Of a stretch of DNA of 64,000 nucleotides, positions 55,524-64,000 are shown piece after piece. A program made the position numbers and the translations under genes. Numbering within the stretch: the stretch's first letter is position 1; each line of letters opens with the position of its first letter. The notes below the pieces were generated by a model that was not told the DNA's origin, ran no database searches, and saw only the letters and a list, made by a program, of their open reading frames with translations. The stretch comes from Parietaria judaica. Lineage: Eukaryota; Streptophyta; Magnoliopsida; Rosales; Urticaceae. Location of the stretch: positions 9,571,180 to 9,635,179 of the forward strand of contig OX940872.1 of assembly GCA_954871525.1 (NCBI GenBank). The letters are read 5' to 3'.

Positions 55524-58224
55524 ATGGAGCTTCAGTATTCATTATGCACAACCTTGGTCCTGCTCATCATCGCGACCTTGTTATATTACAAAGCCAAGAA
55601 CCAATCTTCACCAAAGAATCTCCCTCCAGGTCCTACAAAACTACCCATCATTGGAAATCTTCACAACTTGATTGGGAGCTCTTTGCCACACCGAACCCTA
55701 AGAGACCTTTCCAGAAAATATGGACCCTTGATGCATCTTAAACTTGGTGAAGTGCCAACCCTAATTGTCTCTTCCCCGGATATGGCGAGAGAGTTCATGA
55801 GAACACACGACCTCTCCTTCGCGGACCGGCCCGAGAGTTTCGCCATTAAAATGATCAAATTCCCTAGAAATGGCATCTCCTTCGGCCCATTCGGGGTGTA
55901 TTACCGGGAGATGAAAAAGGTGTGTGTCACGGAGCTGCTCAGCCGAAAGAGGGTCCAGTCTTTCTCCTCGCTCCGAGAGGCGGAGATCGGGAACCTCGTC
56001 GAAAGTATTCGCTCGTCGTCTTCCCCGATTAATCTTATTCAGAGGCTTCTGGAGACGACGAGCACCATAATCAGCAGAGCAGCGTTCGGGAGGAAGTATG
56101 ACAGTGTGGAGGTGTCGGCGTTGCGCTCCGCTATCAAGGAAGCGTCGCTCATAGGCGGAGGTTTCAGTCTGCCCGATTTATTCCCTTCGATTTCCCTTTT
56201 CGAAGTGCTAAGTCCTGTGAGAAGCAAATTTGAAAGGTGTGCCAAGAAGATGGACAACGCTCTAGAAAATATTATTCTGAGCCACATGTCCGAGGAAATT
56301 GGGGAAGAGACTGAAGATTTTGTTGATGTTCTACTCAGAGTTCAGAAAAGCTGCAGCCTAGAGATTCCAATCACAAGCAGCAACATCAAATCTATTATAC
56401 TTGTTAGTATATACTATATATCTATATCTCAGCTTATCAATTTATATTATTTTTTGCCAATATATATCTCAACGATAACTTCCACGGACATATCATTAAT
56501 ATTTTTATTTTTGTGGTGGCATAAACTTTTTTTTTTTTTCACAACTAAAATTATTTATATGTACTAATTTTCTAAGTCACCGTGAAGTCATCACTATTGA
56601 AAGAGAAGGAATTTGGTTAAAAGCACATCCAAAATTTTGTTAAATGGATTAAAAAAGAGACAAAATTTTGGTGAGCGGCAAAAATATAGTGAACACTAGA
56701 AACTTTAACTGTGAAAAAGGAAGAGAGAGAGTACACACCATAAAAAAAATTATTACTTGTGTCATGGAAGTAGTTTTTCATCTACACTATATGTGGATGC
56801 GGACTGACCTACATCGATCGGCAACGATTCTAATTTAAATTTATTTTTATAAGAACTTGGTTGTCCTTGGAAAGTTAGAATCTTCATTCAACCTTCAAAA
56901 AAATATTTTAAATTTAAAAAATATTTATAAGGGTTGAATTTTGGATATCCGGATATGCATCTCCACAACTGCCACTTGCGGACCGAATCCGGAATACATT
57001 GCCACATTGTTATTTGAAATAGACTTATATTTTTGTTAGTGGTGAAACATTTAATTCATAAATTATAAATCTAGTTCTCTGAGGAAGTCACATCATGATT
57101 TTTATCATTAAAAAGGTTCAAATTATTAGCCGATTTATATTTCGGTCATATCTATAATATTTTACCTTATTTAAACTATTTATTGACAAGAAATTTAGAC
57201 AATCGCCCAATCTCTTCAGAATAAAATAAAAAATTACAATTTTTTAATTATATCTTAATAAAAAAAGCTTCGTTATAGCATAAACAAGTTTAAAATATAT
57301 ATTTAGCTCAAAGCTCTTATAATTATTGGTCAGGGCTGCATTGAACCTGAAACATACTAAAAGAAAAACCTCAAAGAATTCAAATTCAACTGAATACATG
57401 CATCATAAAGAAGTAAGAAAAATAAGTCAAATCAATTGGAATCCTAATTATCATATAAGATTAACGAGAAGTACTTCTTACATATTTAAATAAATAAATA
57501 AATAAAACATAAAACTCTTACACCAAGATCGTATTGTTTTAAACTTTTCTTCGTCTTACATCTTAGTAATATATTTTACAAATGTAAATATACATAGGAC
57601 ATGTTCGGTGGAGGAACTAACACTACAACAACTACAGTGGACTGGGCAATGGCTGAAATGATGAAAAACTCTAGAGTGATGCGCAAGGCACAATATGAAA
57701 TCAGAGAAACTCTGAAAGGAAAAACAACCATCATGGAATCAGATATTGAAACCCTCACTTACTTGAAGCTCGTGATCAAAGAAACTCTCAGGCTTCACCC
57801 AAACATTCCTTTGTTGCTGCCCAGAGAGTGCCGAGAGCCATGTGTGATCGACGGATTCGAAATTCCTTTGAAAACCCAAGTCCTCATTAACGCTTGGGCA
57901 ATCGGAAGAGACGAAACATTTTGGGGCATTGATGCAGAGAGTTTTGTTCCAGAGCGGTTTCTTGATAGTTCAGTTGATTTTCGGGGAACAAACTTTGAGT
58001 TCATTCCATTCGGATCAGGACGGAGAATGTGCCCAGGTATATCATTTGGTTTGGCCAACGTTGAATTTTTTCTTTCTCAGCTACTTTATCACTTCGATTG
58101 GCATCTTCCTGTGGCGATGAAGCCAGAAGATCTGGACATGACCGAGCATTTCGGGTCCAGCGTTGGACGGAAGTTCAACTTGTACGTAACTGCATCTCCT
58201 TATGTGCCAGATTTTGTAGAGTGA
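55524..58224 (+). CDS. Cytochrome P450 gene 2, CYP71D-like, two exons, I-helix variant
   Basis: Exon 1 is 55524-56402, exon 2 is 57598-58224, phase-0 intron of 1195 bp; product 501 residues. Anchor YSLCTTLVLLIIATLLYY, hinge PPGPTKLPIIGN, ExxR in KETLRLHPN, FVPERF and haem loop FIPFGSGRRMCPG are intact. The I-helix reads GGTNTT where CYP71 proteins, including gene 1, have GGTDTS: the acidic residue next to the conserved Thr is Asn. That residue normally helps proton delivery to bound oxygen, so activity may be changed; expression and function are unknown. Expected to be an ER-anchored monooxygenase of specialised metabolism. Start chosen because the leader and MEL start match gene 1. Poly(A) signal at 58462. 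Confidence 0.94.
56403..57597 (+). other. Intron of P450 gene 2
   Basis: Same position and phase as in gene 1. AT-rich, with no transposon recognised. Confidence 0.85.
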
Positions 58225-60666
58225 TCACGGAATGATTTAAGTGGCGTGATCATGTCATTTATCTTCAAAACATCTCGTGTGTGTGTGTTATATTTGAAAT
58301 TAAAAGTTTGATGTGTAATAATTTATATTACTGTTAGCGTTTGTGTGCGTGGTTCTCTGACATTTGTATATATAGTTAATTTGTAGATAATCAGCTCTTG
58401 TTTTTAGTCCGATAAATAGAACTTTTTTGGGTGTTTCCTTTCATAGTTTTAAATTCAATGAAATAAAACAAATCATGAATCTTTTACTGTTTGAAGACAG
58501 CATAATCAAATAGTAAGTGTGGGAGTCTTCTTTCTATAACTTTGATGAGTATTTGATTTAAAAAGGTTAGAATTTCAAAATTTAGTTATTTGTTAAGGAA
58601 ACCGCGGAAGAAGTTTATGATTATGAAATAGTATCAGATTATCCTTAGATTCAATGGTTTTTGTTTTTGTTTTTTTTTTTTTAAATAGTTTTTTAGATTG
58701 CACTTCTGGTTAAAAAAAAAAAAAAAAAAAAAAACCTAATAACTCTTTTACTATGATTTTTATATTAAAAGATATTGTAATCTTAACATTATATTGTATA
58801 TATACATATATATATATATATAACATAATATAATATAATATATTATTATTAGATAACTTAAAACATTGATTCGTATATGTAATTAATTATTTTAAAATAT
58901 ATAACCTTATAATATATTAATTACATAAACAATAAATTTAAATATATTTCTACATTTAATATTATATACTTTTACTCTTTTTAAAATTATTGATGTAAAA
59001 CACTAATAAACAAATTAAATCTGAAATTATAAATCTGAAATAGGCCCAGAATTAAAAACTACAACTGAAGAACTAAAAACCAAAACAAAGTTGGCAAATC
59101 GAATCCAAAATGATTTCTTAATCCCTAACTAAAAACTCCTAAATCTCGGATTTATTTTTCTATAACCTCATTATTTTTCTATAAAAAAAATGTGAAGAAA
59201 AAAGGAAAGCTACTTAGATTCTAATCAAAATTAATACATTGCTATGATAATATAGGTTCCTTCAAATCAATTTTACAATCTTCTTTTTTCTATCACTGTC
59301 CCGAAATTGTTTGATGTCCATAATATTTTGGAACTTGTTATTACTTTCTTCTTTTGTCTCAAGAGTCTCTTTCGCTTTACCCCATAACAAACATACAAGC
59401 AAATAACCACCCCAATAGCTCCCAACAACCTGGCAAATATCATTAACATTAACTCATATGCGAAAAGCAAAAGAAGAATAATAAAAAAATCAACCATCTA
59501 TTTCTAATAAAATTCTAAACAAGCCCCCAACCATTAATCTTTTTTTCGCCACTGGAATCGAGTCACAAACTCTAACGAATTCTAAGTCTTTGATTTTATG
59601 TATTTGGTGTTTCTACGTTAATTAAATATATATGTCTTCTATTTCGTACTCTCTTTTTCATTGTAAGACTTGTTCCAATCATAATTATGAGTTTTTCTCA
59701 TCTACCCGTAATTGTAAGAATTTCTCATCGTAATAGTAAGACTTGTTCGATCATAAGAATTGGTAAGAATTTCAATTATTCTCCTGTGTATCCTTTCTTG
59801 AAGAAAAAATGCAGCCAAAACGGTGCAATAGCCGTGCATAGAAATGAAACATTGAAACTACGGCAACTATGGCACATTGATATGTTGAAATGGAACACAT
59901 CCAAGCCGAAAGTGACAAGTGTTCGGATAGCTTGCCGAGGCTGGAACCTACATTTCATGTATATTTTTATGAACCTCATCAGTGCATACACTCATATAGT
60001 ACGCGAAAAAGGGAACTCGTGACGTTTGGGAATTAGGGCTCACAAGGGATCCGATAAATACCTGAAGAATGAGCTTGACCGCCCAACAACAACTGCTGAG
60101 GAAGAGTAGTTTGCATCCTAGTAGCCAATCTTTGCCAACAGGGCCGAAAACCAGAGTGTTCATGAGCCTCAGCCCTATGATGAGTGCCATCGACATGGCA
60201 CCTCTAACGCACGAAATCATCTCAACAATCTTAGCAACACTTCTTTAGCTTCTTATGTTCACATTCTATATTCTGACGCAAGATAGATATAAATGGTAAG
60301 ATTGAGAACAAACTCGTGTATCAATTTATTTGTTGTAGATTTGAGTGATCTAAATTAGTGGTTTTTTTTTTTTTTTCCGATCTCACCATAATTTTTAATC
60401 GTTACTAGGCCATCTCTTTGTCAATAATGTTGTAATTAAATGAAGATATTTTGTTCAATATAGAGCATTATTTTTTTTTTAAAACTGATAATGAATTAAA
60501 TCAAAAGAAGATAATGAAAGTTACCCAACATCCCAAGTCATAGCAAATGTGTGACAATCATCAATCCCCAGAACCGAGAGAGCAAGAACGAGTAAGCTGT
60601 GCATTCCCACATCGCCTAGGCAAGGGCATGTGGTGATGGGATGTTCCCGAGACTGTGCAGGTATGA
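58225..60666. other. 3' flank of P450 gene 2 and spacer with possible membrane-protein relic
   Basis: AT-rich with poly-T and TA tracts to about 59200. Minus-strand frames at 59497-59273 (LGAIGVVICLYVCYGVKRKR), 60220-59948 and 60600-60530 (MHSLLVLALSVLGIDDCHTF) are hydrophobic and could be scattered exons of a decayed membrane protein on the minus strand, but I recognise no family. The 59395-59600 part resembles 50150-50650. Confidence 0.3.
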
Positions 60667-60674
60667 GACTGCAC

Positions 60675-61409
60675 CAGGGTTGCAAGCGGACCGGGTACCC
60701 GGATTTTTTGCCATACCCGCTACCCGGATCCGGAATCGGGGTTTTTTTGAAATTGAAACCCGGATCCGAATATTTTTACATAAAAAACCGGAAATCCGGA
60801 TCCGGGTTAAAACCCGGTTTTAAAATAAAAAACAGGTTTTTAAACCCGAATCCATATTTTATCCATTTTCGGTTATAAAATTCGGTTCCGGGTTATAATA
60901 CAGATTTGAACCTAAATTTTATATTAAAAAAACCCTGAAGTAATTATAGCCAAATTTAAAAAATCAAACTATATCATAAACATAACATATATACTTACAA
61001 AAACTGATAAGTAATTAACATAATAAATACATGTAACATTTTATATTATTAGTATTGTGAGAGAAAAAAATTATATCAATTTGGACTAGAAGAAACAAAT
61101 GATTAACCTACAACATTAGTTTGGAGTTGGATGAGAAACAAATAAATGAATATTTCTCTTGATAGAAATTCAATATGTATTTTTTTGGTATGAAAATTCT
61201 AAATATTTTTATGTATATATTTAATAACCGGGTTTTAGTAAGCTACTATGCGGGTTCCGGATTTTTTATTCTCTAAATCTGGGACCCGAAACCGGTTTAA
61301 CCCGGATGCGGTTTTTTTAATAAACCGGTTGCGGTTTAACCCGGATTAATACGGTTCCGGTCCTGATGCGGTTTAAAGCCCGCATTTTCGGGTTTTATTT
61401 GCACCCCTA
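60675..61409. mobile_element. hAT-type MITE with CCGGGT/CCCGGATCC subterminal repeats
   Basis: 735 bp with a perfect 8-bp target duplication GACTGCAC (60667-60674 and 61410-61417). Ends CAGGGTTGCAAG and, other strand, TAGGGGTGCAAA. Both ends are packed with ACCCGGATCCGG, GGTTTAACCCGG and AACCGG words; the middle is AT-rich. Non-coding. Confidence 0.88.
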
Positions 61410-61489
61410 GACTGCACAATTATCGGAGATCATACATGTAATTCCCTGATCCAACAAAAAAAATGGAATTAATAAATAACCCTCATTAA

Positions 61490-63197
61490 TGTTCCATTAC
61501 TTTTGCCACAAGTTTTCTTAAAATTTCCCCTCTCTTGCCCTCGTTTTGTCTTTTTTCTTTTCTTTCTCTTAAGTGCCTCATGATGAGGGGCGGAGCCTGG
61601 ATTTTACCAAGAGGGGGCGAAAAAAATTAAGCTGAAATATTTAGAATTTAATATGATAAATAAAATATTTTTATAATTATTTTTTAATAATAGATATAAT
61701 ATTTAGTTATATAAATATACAAAGATTATAACTAATGTATAATAAAAGAATTTTTATATTCAGAGATGAGTAGTAAGAGAGCTCATAAATATTAAAAGAA
61801 TAAAGTTAATGGGAATTGAACATTGGTCTTCTAGGAAGGAGAGTTAAAATTGTTCTCAAATAACCACTACACCAGAGTATTAACTTTTATTAGTTCTGGT
61901 AAATTTAATATATATTGATAAAACAGCATATATTTATTTGTTAAAAATCAAGGATTTAAATCAAGTGGGGGCGGCCGATCGGCCCTCACTAAATCTGCCC
62001 CTGCTCATGATGCTCGACAAGATCTCGTTGAATTGGGTATAAGAATGGATTTGCATCCTCAAACTAAAGGATAAAAGATAGTACTACCACCGGTTGTCCA
62101 CACTTTATCAAGAACGGAGCAAAGGAAGCTTTATGAATGGCTTGCGGCGTTAAAAGTTCCCAAAGGTCATTCTTCAAACTACAAGAGGTTTGTATCAAAG
62201 GATTTGAAACTTATCGAAATGAAGAATCCCGATTGTCATATGTTGCTTCAACAAATATGACATCTTGCATTGCAAGGGTTTTTGCCAAAGGAAGTTCGAT
62301 TCACAATTTCAAAGTTGTGTGACTTTTTCAACAAAACTTGCTCCAAAATTGTTAATATACAAGATCTCGACGAGATACAAGCGGACTTGGTTAAAACCCT
62401 TGGTAAGCTCGAGATTTTCTTTTCACTCTCATTTTTTGACATCATGATTCACTTAATTGTTCACTTAGTACGCAAAGTGAAGTTATGTGGACCTATATTT
62501 ATACGGTGGATGTATTCAATCGAAAGGGTCTATGAAAGTCTTGAAAGGGTACATGAAGAATTACAATTGGCCAGAGGGGAGCATTGTCGAAGGATATATG
62601 GCAAAAGAGTCGGTTTAATTTTGTATAGAGTATTTCCCGAGAGCTCGGCCAATCGGTGTTCCCAAAATAGCAAAAGCGGAATCAATACGATATTAATTTT
62701 ATATCTGTAGGTAATTATTATAATTTTATATAAATAAATACGATATTAATATTTACATTACGTGTTGATTATAATATTTATTTTGATGTTTTATTACACA
62801 CCAAATCCTTCAAGAGTCAACTGAAAAGAGTGGGAGCAAGCCGTTCTTCATCTGTTGCCCAATTCAGCCGATCTGGACCACTTTATATATGTGCATATGA
62901 ATGAGTTGAGGTCTACTTATCCAAAAAATGAAAAAAATGAAAAACGGCTAAAAGAATAGCACAACCGTATGTTCGCAAAGTGGATCGATGAATATTTGTA
63001 TGCAAGAGAAAATAATTATGATGAGACACTATTGAAAATCTCCGGCGGGCCTTCACAAGTAGTTACCAGTTACACGTCGTCGTACGTTAACAGGAACACG
63101 TTTTACAAAAGGGATGGGGACGAAAAGCACCCTGTACAAAACAGTGGAGTAACATTATTTGCGAAAGGAATACATGTTGCGTCGGCCAAGGATAAGA
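61490..63197 (+). pseudogene. CACTA (En/Spm) TNP2-type transposase relic
   Basis: After the MITE at 61585-62003 the plus strand reads HDARQDLVELGIRMDLHPQ, then KLYEWLAALKVPKGHSSNYK, LIEMKNPDCHMLLQQ, LPKEVRFTISKLCDFFNKTC, FFDIMIHLIVHLVRKVKLCG and FIRWMYSIERVYE: the end of the TNP2 transposase and the DUF4218 domain, in one frame with two stops (about 62070 and 62257) up to a frameshift near 62530. A last exon at about 62969-63197 reads FAKWIDEYLYA, KISGGPSQVVTSYTSSYVN and HPVQNSGVTLFAKGI, then is cut by the long LTR at 63198. Confidence 0.85.
61585..62003. mobile_element. MITE (AGGGGCGGAG family) inside the CACTA relic
   Basis: 419 bp. Ends GAGGGGCGGA and, other strand, CAGGGGCAGA. Flanked by a direct repeat CTCATGATG (61577-61585 and 62004-62012), so the duplication is 8 or 9 bp. 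A second, truncated copy lies at 50223-50525. Non-coding. Confidence 0.85.
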
Positions 63198-64000
63198 TGT
63201 TGGACATATGTGTCCTTAAACAAGATATTTTATCCATTTGTAAAAGATTATGACAAGTCGTTGAATAAAGATGATGCTTATTGTGATAATCTTATTATAG
63301 TTTCTGGTAGAGTAAAATAGAATGTTTGATTCCTTAGTTCATGAAGGATGCAATTATGTTATTATTATCACAACAGAGTCAATGTGAGGAAGAATTAATA
63401 ATCATAATAAATGAACTTAAAATGTCCGTGACCTGATCAACTGGGTGGGAGCCCATTGATCGTATAAGGTCATTAATGTGACTAAGTGATAATCCTATTC
63501 TGGATTTTGTGTGTGTCACACTCACTAGAAGTGCATTAAGTATGAAGTGTCTTCATACTGGACTGTACTTGACTTAAACTCCGGAAGTTATCATATAAGA
63601 CCGTCACTGATAACTTGGAGTTGAGTCACTAGTAGATGATCAAATGGATATTCGATCTAAGTCCTGAGTGATCTTGAGTCCAAGCTGCTGGCTTGATTGT
63701 TCTTTGATTTAACCGTTAAAAAATACGAAATATTACCGCTGTTCCCAACACTATTATTTTGGGAACATGATAGTCAGCAGTGAGAGTAGCTTGTTCATAG
63801 ACATGGGCATCACACAGCTCTCTTCAGAGTGATGATGATTCCCTTGATTGTCGGTGGTGAGAAGTGAGAGGTACCAGTGCGCAACTTATGAATCGAAAAC
63901 CATAAGTGGGTTACTCATGATATTACTGACTGAGTCAAGGATGAAAATGCAATGAGGGGCATAACGGTAGAAACCGCCTGCTTGTTTGTGAATCATCAAG
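63198..64000 (+). mobile_element. Long-LTR Copia family LTR, cut by the window end
   Basis: Starts TGTTGGACATATGTG and follows 2897-3690 with only a few per cent differences. It lies in the last exon of the CACTA relic. Whether it is a solo LTR or the 5' LTR of an element cannot be seen. Confidence 0.92.

Noticed and set aside
57795..58058. Minus-strand frame in P450 gene 2 exon 2
   Set aside because: Antisense shadow of a clear P450 exon.

Overview
This is nuclear DNA from a flowering plant. The evidence is two intact two-exon cytochrome P450 genes of the CYP71 type, many plant transposon families (Copia, Tat-type Gypsy, hAT with DUF659, CACTA with DUF4218, MULE, L1-type LINE), very AT-rich spacers and a nuclear copy of plastid rps12. 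The P450 type makes an asterid, perhaps Lamiales, plausible; that is inference. I saw no rRNA, tRNA or CRISPR.

Host genes are few. At 110-813 is a small three-exon gene I do not recognise, with two C-X2-C-X11-C-X2-H motifs in adjacent exons that arose by tandem duplication of an exon plus flanking intron. P450 gene 1 is at 21433-25028 and P450 gene 2 at 55524-58224; both have one phase-0 intron and intact haem-binding motifs. Relics of P450 5' ends lie at 12412-12515, 13918-14084 and, more weakly, 52012-52062, so this is a decayed local P450 cluster of probably specialised (for example terpenoid) metabolism. A possible spliced gene with three phase-compatible exons lies on the minus strand at 17.7-20.4 kb.

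The rest is mostly mobile DNA. 1.1-5.6 kb: 3' half of a Copia element with an unusually long 2.7-kb LTR. 5.6-7.6 kb: 5' half of another Copia element (minus), with a complete gag-only Tat-type Gypsy element (7666-11281) inserted in its LTR region. 12.5-17 kb: TIR elements, including a 970-bp foldback MULE with a perfect 9-bp target duplication. The P450-1 intron holds a solo LTR. 26.4 kb: plastid rps12 fragment. 28-31 kb: DUF1985 relic and minisatellites. 31584-42044: an hAT element containing a second hAT, which itself contains a small hAT derivative and a 2.77-kb solo LTR; most junctions are dated by target-site duplications. 42.5-43.7 kb: a probable LTR. 44132-49139: a full-length degenerate Copia element with non-canonical TA...TA LTR ends inside a LINE-like host. 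52.3-54.1 kb: a small LTR element without pol. 60.7-64 kb: hAT and MULE/hAT-like MITEs and a CACTA transposase relic cut by a further copy of the long LTR, which runs off the window.

The three long-LTR copies (2897, 36121, 63198) show one family active several times. Exon ends, TIRs and target duplications were read by eye; family names below superfamily level are inference.
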